A stretch of 46,127 bases of DNA from Patescibacteria group bacterium (GCA_018813815.1 JAHJAY010000035.1:1-46127), one strand, 5' to 3'. Shown: positions 28,830-36,704, numbered from the stretch's first letter. Numbers and translations are program-made. The notes: generated by a model not told the origin, from the sequence alone.

Positions 28830-31151
28830 ATGATGAACAATGCGCTTGGTTTAATGGAACAGTTTTTAGTGATGGCGTTGGTTTTTTTAATCAGCCTGGG
28901 AGGGTTGGCGGCGACTTTTTATTTTGTCCTGCAATGGTTTAAATTCAAAGATCGGGAAGAAAATTCACTGTCATACGTTTTATTACAAATTGCTTTACCG
29001 CGAGATAATGAAATTAAAATTGATGCCGCCGAACAATTTTTTTCTTCCCTTTTTTCAGTTAAAAACAGTGGTTGGCTTTCCTTTTTAAAGTCCCAGCAAC
29101 ATTTTTCTTTTGAAATTGTCGGTAAAAAAGAAGACATTCGTTTTTATGTTTCCGTTCCCGAAAAATTGATGGACATGGTGGAAAAGCAAATCCACGGGGC
29201 TTATCCTGAAGCCGAAATTGAACACGCTGATGAATATAATATTTTTTCAGCTAAAGGTAAAGTGGCCTTTAGTGAATTAAAATTAAAAAATTCGAGCTAT
29301 TTGCCTTTAAAGATTTACAAAGATTTATCGGTTGATCCGCTGTCATCAATTACTTCGGGTTTGGCCAAGATGGAGGCAGATGAGGGTGCGGCCATTCAGT
29401 TGATTGTTTCTCCGGCCGGGAGTAAGTGGCAACAACAAGGACGAGGTTATATTAGCAAAACAAAGTCTCGCGAATCTGATCCGGAAAAAGCCCAATACAA
29501 TGTTGACCCAAAAATTTATGATCAAATTGAAAACAAATGCAGTAAGCCCGGCTTTAATTTGACTGCCAGAGTGGTAGTTTCTTCTAAAAACCGGGATTCG
29601 GCTGAGGCTCATTTAAGCAATATTAAAGGCGCTTTTTCCCAGTTTAATTCTGACCAGAATAGTTTTACCGGTAAAAAGATTTGGTTAAAGCGGGCTTTTA
29701 TGAATAATTTTATTTATCGCTACCAACCTTTGTTTGGCAATAAAACTATTCTTTCCACTGAAGAATTGGCTACAATTTTTCATTTTCCCAATAAGTCGGT
29801 AGAAACTCCGCACATTGATTGGCTGGCGGCTAAAAAAACGCCTGCTCCGGCAGAAATCCCCAACCAAGGCCTTTATTTAGGTAAAAATATATTTCGGGGA
29901 ACCACCCGAAAAATTTATATTAGCGACGATGATCGTTTGCGTCATGTTTATATCATTGGCAAAACCGGTACGGGTAAATCCGAATTGCTTCGAGATATGA
30001 TTTATCAGGACATTATGGCCGGTAGGGGGGTGGCTTTTATTGATCCCCATGACACGGTAGAAAAAATTCTTAAGATGATTCCGCCGGAACGAGCCGAAGA
30101 TGTGATTTACTTTAATCCTTCTGATGAAGCCAGACCCATGGGGTTAAACATGCTTGAAGCTTATACTGAACAACAAAAGCACTTTGTGGTTACCAGTATA
30201 ATTGGTTTGATGTACAAGCTTTATGATCCTTATAAGACCGGTATTATTGGCCCGCGGTTTGAACATGCGATTAGAAATGCCATGTTGACGGTTATGAGCG
30301 AAAAGGGAACTACTTTTATTGAGGTAGTTCGGTGTTTAACTGATCAAAAATATGTGCAGGAATTATTACCCAAGGTTCAAGATCCGATTGTCCGGCGTTA
30401 TTGGACCGACCAGATTGCCCAAACATCAGATTTTCATAAAAGCGAAGTGCTTGATTATATTGTGTCTAAATTTGGCCGGTTTGTAACTAATAAAATGATG
30501 CGTAATATTATTGGTCAAAGTGAGTCGTCTTTTGATTTTCGCAAGGTTATGGATGAAGGTAAGATTCTTTTAATTAATTTGGCTAAAGGTAAAATCGGTG
30601 AGGAAAACTCCAACTTTTTAGGCTTAGTTTTAGTACCTAAAATTTTGATTGCCGCTATGAGCCGTCAAGACATACCCGAAGAACAACGCCGGCCGTTTTA
30701 TCTTTATGTTGATGAGTTTCAGAATTTTGCCACGCCGGATTTTGCCCAGATTCTATCTGAGGCGCGAAAATTCGGGCTGGCTTTAACTGTGGCGAATCAA
30801 TTTATTGGTCAGATGGAGGAGGAAGTTAAAAATGCTATTTTCGGCAATGTTGGCACCCTGATTTCTTTCCGGGTTGGTGTCAGTGATGCTAATTATTTAC
30901 AACATGAGCTGCAGCCAACCATTAGCGAGTCAGATCTTATTAATCTAGAGCGTTATAATGTTTATACCAAAACGATTGTTAATAATGAGCCGCAGACGCC
31001 TTTTTCTATGAATTTGATGAAAGATATGGCTCAAGTTAAGAATCTGGAAAGTCCTAAGGTAGCGGAAATGGTTAAACAGTTGTCCAGCTTAAAGTACGGT
31101 AGGGATAGCGACATCATTGAGGCCGAAATTGCCCGCCGGTCGAAGTTGTAA
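28830..31151 (+). CDS. Membrane-anchored TraG/VirD4-like (type IV secretion, HerA/FtsK clade) ATPase
   Basis: IIGKTGTGKSELLRDMIYQD Walker A, GVAFIDPHDT, RPFYLYVDEFQNFATPDFAQILSEARKFGLALTVANQF. Confidence 0.9.
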   Translation: MMNNALGLMEQFLVMALVFLISLGGLAATFYFVLQWFKFKDREENSLSYVLLQIALPRDNEIKIDAAEQFFSSLFSVKNSGWLSFLKSQQHFSFEIVGKKEDIRFYVSVPEKLMDMVEKQIHGAYPEAEIEHADEYNIFSAKGKVAFSELKLKNSSYLPLKIYKDLSVDPLSSITSGLAKMEADEGAAIQLIVSPAGSKWQQQGRGYISKTKSRESDPEKAQYNVDPKIYDQIENKCSKPGFNLTARVVVSSKNRDSAEAHLSNIKGAFSQFNSDQNSFTGKKIWLKRAFMNNFIYRYQPLFGNKTILSTEELATIFHFPNKSVETPHIDWLAAKKTPAPAEIPNQGLYLGKNIFRGTTRKIYISDDDRLRHVYIIGKTGTGKSELLRDMIYQDIMAGRGVAFIDPHDTVEKILKMIPPERAEDVIYFNPSDEARPMGLNMLEAYTEQQKHFVVTSIIGLMYKLYDPYKTGIIGPRFEHAIRNAMLTVMSEKGTTFIEVVRCLTDQKYVQELLPKVQDPIVRRYWTDQIAQTSDFHKSEVLDYIVSKFGRFVTNKMMRNIIGQSESSFDFRKVMDEGKILLINLAKGKIGEENSNFLGLVLVPKILIAAMSRQDIPEEQRRPFYLYVDEFQNFATPDFAQILSEARKFGLALTVANQFIGQMEEEVKNAIFGNVGTLISFRVGVSDANYLQHELQPTISESDLINLERYNVYTKTIVNNEPQTPFSMNLMKDMAQVKNLESPKVAEMVKQLSSLKYGRDSDIIEAEIARRSKL

Positions 31152-31174
31152 AAAGCTGCCCAGGTTGCTATACT
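31146..31174 (+). promoter_or_regulatory. Promoter TTGTAA-17-TATACT, leaderless start at 31182
   Basis: Consensus-like hexamers, 17-bp spacer, 7 nt to ATG. Confidence 0.6.
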
Positions 31175-31181
31175 ATAGGGC

Positions 31182-31475
31182 ATGTCACCAGAGTTAGGTT
31201 GTTTTTATGTTTTTAAAGTATTCCTACGCTCAGAAAAACAGGTGGTTGTTCCTGATTGTCCTGGAGTAGAGCCAATTATTATGCCTGCTAAGGCTGTAGC
31301 TATGTGTTGTGGGCCAAAACAGGAAGAAAATCGATGTAGCCTAAGATATGTTGGCCCTGGTTTCAGAGGACATTGTGGCGTAGCAGGACAATCAGTACAA
31401 TTTTCAGCTCCTTGTTTAGAAAAAGCGCTTCAAGTTCGAGCAACACAGATGGGTTATGTTTTAAGCTTTGATTAA
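31182..31475 (+). CDS. Small Cys-containing orphan protein
   Basis: 97-aa ORF with its own promoter. Confidence 0.5.
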   Translation: MSPELGCFYVFKVFLRSEKQVVVPDCPGVEPIIMPAKAVAMCCGPKQEENRCSLRYVGPGFRGHCGVAGQSVQFSAPCLEKALQVRATQMGYVLSFD

Positions 31476-31498
31476 TTTTTTGCTATAATATCTTTATT

Positions 31499-31572
31499 GC
31501 TCGCGTAGCTCAGTTGGTTAGAGCACCAATCTTATAAGTTGGGGGCCCCTGGTTCGAGTCCAGGCGCGAGCA
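31499..31572 (+). tRNA. tRNA-Ile (anticodon UAU)
   Basis: GCTCGCG/CGCGAGC acceptor, D-arm GCTCAGTTGGTTAGAGC, anticodon loop CTTATAA, T-arm CCTGG-TTCGAGT-CCAGG; CCA not encoded. Confidence 0.93.
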
Positions 31573-31577
31573 CTTGA

Positions 31578-31605
31578 TTGACTTTTCAGAGATATTTGAT
31601 ATAGT
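31578..31605 (+). promoter_or_regulatory. Promoter TTGACT-16-TATAGT upstream of a promoter-proximal hairpin
   Basis: Hexamers and spacing read by eye. Confidence 0.45.
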
Positions 31606-31617
31606 TTGTTAAACTTG

Positions 31618-31644
31618 AACCTGTCTGTTGAGGACAGGTTTTTT
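31618..31644 (+). terminator. Intrinsic terminator/attenuator-like hairpin
   Basis: AACCTGTC-TGTTGAG-GACAGGTT then TTTT. Confidence 0.75.
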
Positions 31645-31662
31645 GGTTTTTGGAGAGAAACA

Positions 31663-32901
31663 ATGGGGTTTAATAAAGAACATTTTTGGGTAAATAAATC
31701 TATTGGTCTTGATTTTGGTTTACTTCGGACAGAAGATGGTTGGAAAATAGCTCCTGGGCTCGATAATGTTTTGGCCGTAAGAGATGATAAAACAGTAATA
31801 ATTGCTGGTTCAGGCGCGCCGGCTATTTTTCTCCAAGGACCTTATAAAAACTGGCCTCTTAATTCAGACGAAGTGTCCAGAAGAATACAACAGGGACTTC
31901 CTTTACCTTCTGATTTATTAGCTGAAACAATAGCAATTAATGCCGCCAGGGCAAGACGAGAGGAGGCGATCCGACAGTATTTTCCTCAGGCTTTTTTATA
32001 CAGAACCTCTAAGGGAAGAATGGGAGCAATGATTGGTGCTTATGAAACAATAACCGGTCGAGTTGAAGATGCTTTTCCTCGGGCAGTGGTGAGTAGAGAG
32101 GAACTTGATCAGCTTTTGGCAATTGGAAATGACTTTCTTGTTAGAAACATGACTGTGGGCATTTCCTTGTGTGGCGGTGATCCTTGGGCCAGCTCAGATA
32201 GAAATGGGAGTCCTATTGAAGGCAGCGGAAGAGAGAGTAAGGAGAGGGATAGAGAGGGGTTGATGTTTTTCTACCCTATTTATAACTTAGAGGAGTTAGT
32301 TCGAGCCCGTCAAGCAGCAACGCATCTTTGTTATAAGCATACAAAGATTGAGGAATTTTTAATTACCGGTCATCCCAATTTTAAAGACGAACCTTGGGCA
32401 GCTAAAGAAACCAGACATACGGCTGCACGCCTGTTTCTTACAGAGGAGGGGTTAATTATAGAGTTTGCCCCAGGATACCATACAAGAGAAATTGGGACAT
32501 ATCTATATATTAATGATAAAGGAGATAAAGTCCAAGTTGCCTTTGGAGAAGATCCGCCTGCTACATGTTGGGCCAGGGGGCTTGTGGCTTATCGGGCTCC
32601 GTGGCAAGACTTAGAGGCAGGTTTGCCTGGAGAATGGGAACCTTGTTTTAGCGGTGCTTGGTGGCAGCAGAATTTACCTGTAGTGAAAAATGCAAAAAAG
32701 GCGATTGAGTTGATGATGGGGGAAATTTTTGAGCCAGAAAGATGGCAGGCCTTTTTAAAATTTGCCGGCTTGGCCTTGCTAACCGGACACGATTCTTTTG
32801 AGTTTATGGCGGCTCATCCCGATACAAGCGAAGGCCAGCTTACTAGAATTAATTGGGTGCGTTTCTACCAGATGGATGGAGCAGCCAGATTAATGCTTTA
32901 A
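31663..32901 (+). CDS. Orphan hypothetical protein
   Basis: Long ORF; ATG 31663 with GGAGAG upstream; tracked start 31606 lies before the terminator hairpin. Confidence 0.7.
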   Translation: MGFNKEHFWVNKSIGLDFGLLRTEDGWKIAPGLDNVLAVRDDKTVIIAGSGAPAIFLQGPYKNWPLNSDEVSRRIQQGLPLPSDLLAETIAINAARARREEAIRQYFPQAFLYRTSKGRMGAMIGAYETITGRVEDAFPRAVVSREELDQLLAIGNDFLVRNMTVGISLCGGDPWASSDRNGSPIEGSGRESKERDREGLMFFYPIYNLEELVRARQAATHLCYKHTKIEEFLITGHPNFKDEPWAAKETRHTAARLFLTEEGLIIEFAPGYHTREIGTYLYINDKGDKVQVAFGEDPPATCWARGLVAYRAPWQDLEAGLPGEWEPCFSGAWWQQNLPVVKNAKKAIELMMGEIFEPERWQAFLKFAGLALLTGHDSFEFMAAHPDTSEGQLTRINWVRFYQMDGAARLML

Positions 32902-33773
32902 AGCTCTTCGATTTTAACCGAGCCGTTGTTTTCTTTGGGTTGTTTGGCTACTTGAAGATATTTTTCAGTTGTTACTAAGCGTTTGTGCCCCACGAGTCTA
33001 GATACTACTACTAAAGGTGTGCCGGCTTTAAGCTGGTGGGCGATAAAGGTATTTCTTAAATCATTGACAGTCGCGTTTTTAATGCCTGCCAGTTTAAAAT
33101 AGCGGTTAATGCTGGTGCGAATATTTCTGACTAAAAATTTTCGTCCGGTTTTAGTAATAAATAAGCTTTTACTTTTACTCTTGGGTTTGATGGCTAAATA
33201 ACGATTTAAAGTGCTGCTGCTGGCTTTATTAAGGGGAATTTCTCTTTGGGAGTGGGATTCATAAGCCTTAATGATAATTGTTTTATCTTTAATATCATCC
33301 AAGCTGAGATTGCCGAGCTCACCAATACGCATGCCGGTTTGCAGTAAGAGTTCCACAATGGCTGAGATTCTGACATCATCACGGCAGACATCGCGTAAGG
33401 CACGATATTCAAGGGCAGAAAGAATTCGTGGCGGGTTAATCTGATATTTTGGATGTTTGACGTTTTGAGTGGGGTCATTTGCAACCACTCCGGCTTCCTT
33501 AAGGAAGCGGAAAAAAGTTTTAGTTGAGTTGATTTTTCGCGAAATAGACTTAGGTGTATAATTATTTTCTGACAGTTGTTTTTTAAAAGCCTCAACATCT
33601 TCAGCGGTAATTTGAGTTACTTGGTTTTTCTTTTTTTCATTCACAAAGGCGGCTAATTGAGAAATATCTTTTCGATATGCTAAGATAGTGGCAGTTGCCC
33701 GACCCGCCTTTTTGAGGTTTTCGACAAATTTTTTCTGGGCCAGAGTTAAATTGTTTAAATCAGATGTATTCAT
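32898..33773 (-). CDS. Tyrosine recombinase (XerC/D-like)
   Basis: SAM-like N-terminal domain; TGMRIGELGNL, NDLRNTFIAHQL, GH, TTEKYLQV. Confidence 0.88.
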   Translation of the reverse strand: MNTSDLNNLTLAQKKFVENLKKAGRATATILAYRKDISQLAAFVNEKKKNQVTQITAEDVEAFKKQLSENNYTPKSISRKINSTKTFFRFLKEAGVVANDPTQNVKHPKYQINPPRILSALEYRALRDVCRDDVRISAIVELLLQTGMRIGELGNLSLDDIKDKTIIIKAYESHSQREIPLNKASSSTLNRYLAIKPKSKSKSLFITKTGRKFLVRNIRTSINRYFKLAGIKNATVNDLRNTFIAHQLKAGTPLVVVSRLVGHKRLVTTEKYLQVAKQPKENNGSVKIEEL

Positions 33774-33828
33774 AGTTAATTTTAAATTTAAGCAGGAGTA
33801 GAGCTTATAGTAACACTTTAGGGGTTTT

Positions 33829-34191
33829 ATGTCAACTTTGTTAAGAAAAAAGGCTAGCTACTGGTTTATAGTTGGGGTAATTGGGGTAATGCTAGTTAAC
33901 TTTTCTCGTAATATTTACCGTTTGTTAAAAAGCCAGGACCGGCTTAAATTGGCCAGTGAACAATTAGCTGAAGCTCAACAAGAAAATCAAGAACTAAAAC
34001 TAAAAAAACACTTTTTTAACACTGATGAATTTGTAGAACAAGAAGCCAGGAATAAACTTTTTATGGCTAAAGAAGGTGAAGTAATAGTGGTGTTGCCCGA
34101 AGAACTCCGCGATTTACCAGAAGAACAATCAATAGTTAATTATGATTCAAGCCAGCCGGTTTGGCATCAATGGCTTGACCTTTTCTGGTAG
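33829..34191 (+). CDS. Septum formation initiator-like (FtsB/DivIC) protein
   Basis: Single TM followed by coiled coil SEQLAEAQQENQELKLKK and EFVEQEARNKLFMAKEGEVIVVLPE. Confidence 0.75.
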   Translation: MSTLLRKKASYWFIVGVIGVMLVNFSRNIYRLLKSQDRLKLASEQLAEAQQENQELKLKKHFFNTDEFVEQEARNKLFMAKEGEVIVVLPEELRDLPEEQSIVNYDSSQPVWHQWLDLFW

Positions 34192-34202
34192 AATAAGAAG
34201 TA

Positions 34203-34862
34203 ATGAGCCTGAACAAGAAAACGCTGTCTTTTATTAAAAGGATGTATCCATCGGTTGATAAGACCGTTTTTAAACCTTTTATTACTGTTTCCCGTGAGGC
34301 TGGCAGTGGCGGACGGCCGATTGCCCGTTTATTGGCTAAAGAGCTGGGATTTGATTTTTATGATGAACATTTGGTAGATTTAACGGCCGGTAAATTAAAA
34401 AAAAGACGAGAATTAGTAGCTTCTTTAGATGAACAGCAGCAGGGAATAATGCAGGGCATCATTGCCTTGTTGACTGATACCGGGCTTTCCAAAGACAAAT
34501 ATATTCATGGTTTATGTGAAGTGATAGTTAGCTTGGCTCAAAAAGGCAATTGTGTGATTTTGGGTCGGGGAGCTAATTTTATTACTCCTTTTGGAGAGGG
34601 GCTTCATGTTAGAGTAATTGCTCCTTTTTTGACCCGAGTAGGCTACACAGCTTCATACGAAGGTTATTCAAAGTATGAAGCCAATCAGCGAGTGCGCCAT
34701 TTTGACCGCGAGCGCAAAGAGTTTATTAAACGTTATTTTAGTAAAAATCCTTCCAATACCAATTACTACGATTTAACGATTAATACTGCTTATTTTAATA
34801 TTGAACAGGCAGTAAAAGTTATTTTGAAAGCATATAAGCGAAAGTTTAAGAAAAGAAAGTAG
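34203..34862 (+). CDS. Cytidylate kinase-like family protein
   Basis: ITVSREAGSGGRPIARLLAKELGFDFYDEHLV, VILGRGANFI, YYDLTINTAYF. Confidence 0.85.
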   Translation: MSLNKKTLSFIKRMYPSVDKTVFKPFITVSREAGSGGRPIARLLAKELGFDFYDEHLVDLTAGKLKKRRELVASLDEQQQGIMQGIIALLTDTGLSKDKYIHGLCEVIVSLAQKGNCVILGRGANFITPFGEGLHVRVIAPFLTRVGYTASYEGYSKYEANQRVRHFDRERKEFIKRYFSKNPSNTNYYDLTINTAYFNIEQAVKVILKAYKRKFKKRK

Positions 34863-34933
34863 CAGGGGTGGGAGTCGAACCCACGACCTCCGGTTTATGA
34901 ATCCGGTGCTCTAACCAACTGAGCCACCCTGCC
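34860..34933 (-). tRNA. tRNA-Met (anticodon CAU), elongator-like
   Basis: Minus strand GGCAGGG-TG-GCTCAGTTGGTTAGAGC-A-CCGGATTCATAAACCGG-AGGTC-GTGGGTTCGACTCCCAC-CCCTGCT-A. Confidence 0.9.
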
Positions 34934-34974
34934 TACGCTAAAGCTTCGGCAAGACAAAAGCCTGCCATTCATTG

Positions 34975-35047
34975 TAGCGGGTCCAGGGTAACGCTCCCTG
35001 GTTAAGTGAGGTTATGAGCCTCACGAGATACTTACCTCCCACCCGCA
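34975..35047 (-). ncRNA. tRNA-like cloverleaf with CAU anticodon loop and initiator-like features, non-canonical D- and T-loops
   Basis: Minus strand T-GCGGGT-GG-GAGGTAAGTATCTC-G-TGAGGCTCATAACCTCA-CTTAA-CCAGGGAGCGTTACCCTGG-ACCCGC-T-A; all four stems form. Confidence 0.65.
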
Positions 35048-35061
35048 ACGTTAATAGGGTT

Positions 35062-35090
35062 ATTTTACTAAACTTGCCTTACAGATTCAA
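35062..35090 (-). promoter_or_regulatory. Promoter TTGAAT-17-TAAAAT reading into the tRNA-like gene and tRNA-Met
   Basis: ATTTTA at 35062-35067 and ATTCAA at 35085-35090 on +. Confidence 0.6.
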
Positions 35091-35103
35091 GCTGTGATAT
35101 AAT
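35074..35103 (+). promoter_or_regulatory. Promoter TTGCCT-18-TATAAT of the T-box/trpS transcript
   Basis: Hexamers with 18-bp spacer upstream of the T-box. Confidence 0.6.
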
Positions 35104-35105
35104 TC

Positions 35106-35286
35106 ATTTATTGAAAACTTAATAAAGGCGTTTGTACCGAGCAAGGTTGGGGCTCGGAAGCCATCTGAAGGAAATGTCAGATCGGGTAAGCCCGTAACAG
35201 CTGGAACGAGATATTCGCCAATCGGGGGATAACTTAAGGTGGTACCGCGGAGCTTTTCGCCCTTAGAAAAGCAAGGCGGTTTTTTT
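35106..35286 (+). promoter_or_regulatory. T-box leader, probable Trp specifier (UGG at 35202-35204)
   Basis: T-box core AAGGTGGTACCGCGG (35236-35250), competing terminator, located upstream of trpS; CTGGAACG on the 3' side of stem I. Confidence 0.85.
35245..35286 (+). terminator. T-box-controlled intrinsic terminator
   Basis: CCGC...GCTTTTC-GCCCTTA-GAAAAGC...GCGG then TTTTTTT. Confidence 0.85.
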
Positions 35287-35319
35287 ATGGCCATTAAATT
35301 TTAAAATAGAAAGGTAATT

Positions 35320-36348
35320 ATGAAAAAAGATTATACGATTTTAACCGGCATTACGCCGTCGGGGAGCGGCGAGGTTCATATTGGTAATTATTTAGGTACA
35401 GTTGTGCCTTTTCTAGACATGGCCAAAAAAGCCCGACAGGTTTATTTTTTTATTGCTGATTTGCATGCTTTGAGTACGGTTCAGAATAAAGAAGAACTCC
35501 AGCGCAATGTTGAAAACCTGGTTTTATCATACTTGGCTTTTGGTATTGACACTAATAAGATTATTTTTTATCGCCAGTCAGACATTCCCCTACATACTGA
35601 ATTACAAAATATTTTAAACAATGTTACTCCGATAGGTTTGATTAAGCGCTGTCATGCTTATAAAGATAAGCTTCAAAAAGGTTTTGATCCGGAAAGGGTC
35701 AACATGGGCCTTTTTAGTTATCCGATTTTAATGGCCGCTGACATTGTGATGTATGATCCGGATTATATTCCTGTTGGTGAAGATCAAAAACAGCATATTG
35801 AGGTTACTCGAGACATTGCCGGCTATTTTAACAAAACTTTTGGCCAGACTTTTAAACTGCCGGATATTTACAACATTAAAGAAACCGCTCGTTTGATCGG
35901 CACTGATGGCAAGCGGAAAATGAGTAAAAGTTTAAATAATTACATTTCGGTTTTCGGGGATGAAATGACAATTAAAAAGCAAATTATGGCGTGTTTCACT
36001 GATCCTAATCGGCTTCATCCAACTGATCCCGGCCAGATAAAAGGCAACCCGATATTTATCTATCATGATTTATTAAATGAAGATAAAAAAGAAGTTGAGG
36101 GGTTAAAAAAACGCTATCAGGACGGCAGAGTTGGTGATGTTGAGGTAAAAGAAAAATTGTTTAAGGTTTTGCTAAAGAAATTTACTGTTGAAAGAAAGCG
36201 CTACCAGCAGTTAAAAAAGAATCCTGAAAAAATAAGAAAGATTTTGGCAGAAGGCGCTCAACAAGCCAGAAAAGTGGCAGTTAAAAAGATGATGTTGGTG
36301 CGCCAAGAAATCGGCATCACCAATCAGTATTCATTTTTCAAATACTAG
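35320..36348 (+). CDS. trpS: Tryptophanyl-tRNA synthetase
   Basis: GITPSGSGEVHIGNYLG (HIGH-like), GTDGKRKMSKSLNN (KMSKS), GEDQKQHIEVTRDIA. Confidence 0.95.
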   Translation: MKKDYTILTGITPSGSGEVHIGNYLGTVVPFLDMAKKARQVYFFIADLHALSTVQNKEELQRNVENLVLSYLAFGIDTNKIIFYRQSDIPLHTELQNILNNVTPIGLIKRCHAYKDKLQKGFDPERVNMGLFSYPILMAADIVMYDPDYIPVGEDQKQHIEVTRDIAGYFNKTFGQTFKLPDIYNIKETARLIGTDGKRKMSKSLNNYISVFGDEMTIKKQIMACFTDPNRLHPTDPGQIKGNPIFIYHDLLNEDKKEVEGLKKRYQDGRVGDVEVKEKLFKVLLKKFTVERKRYQQLKKNPEKIRKILAEGAQQARKVAVKKMMLVRQEIGITNQYSFFKY

Positions 36349-36374
36349 CTTGGTTTAAGTAAAAAAGGAGTTAA

Positions 36375-36704
36375 ATGAAGCCAACAATTGATTTTAAGGA
36401 TTTTACTAAACTTGATTTGCGGTTGGCTAAAATTGTTAAGGCCGAGATGGTTGAAGAAGCAGACAAGTTGTTAAAAATAACTTTAGATGTTGGCGAGTTG
36501 GGCGAGCGAGTAGTGGTGGCCGGAATTAGGGAATGGTATAAGCCGGAAGATTTAGCGGGCAAATTGGTAGTTTATTTGGTTAACTTAGAGCCAAAGAATA
36601 TTCGCGGCATTGAAAGCCAGGGAATGATTGTGGCCGCCGGCAAAGATGAAGCTGTGCTTTTACACCCGGATAGAAAAATTAAACCAGGAGAAATCGTAAG
36701 ATGA
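36375..36704 (+). CDS. tRNA-binding domain protein (MetRS beta / Trbp111-like)
   Basis: IDFKDFTKLDLRLAKIVKAEMVEEADKLLKITLDVG, IRGIESQGMIVAA. Confidence 0.9.
   Translation: MKPTIDFKDFTKLDLRLAKIVKAEMVEEADKLLKITLDVGELGERVVVAGIREWYKPEDLAGKLVVYLVNLEPKNIRGIESQGMIVAAGKDEAVLLHPDRKIKPGEIVR

Noticed and set aside
34934-35050. SRP 4.5S, 6S or tmRNA gene
   Set aside because: The fold is a four-arm cloverleaf rather than one long hairpin, and there is no GGAAG tetraloop motif or tmRNA tag frame.
35079-35294. 71-aa minus-strand ORF over the T-box
   Set aside because: The sequence is fully explained by the T-box leader and terminator on the plus strand.
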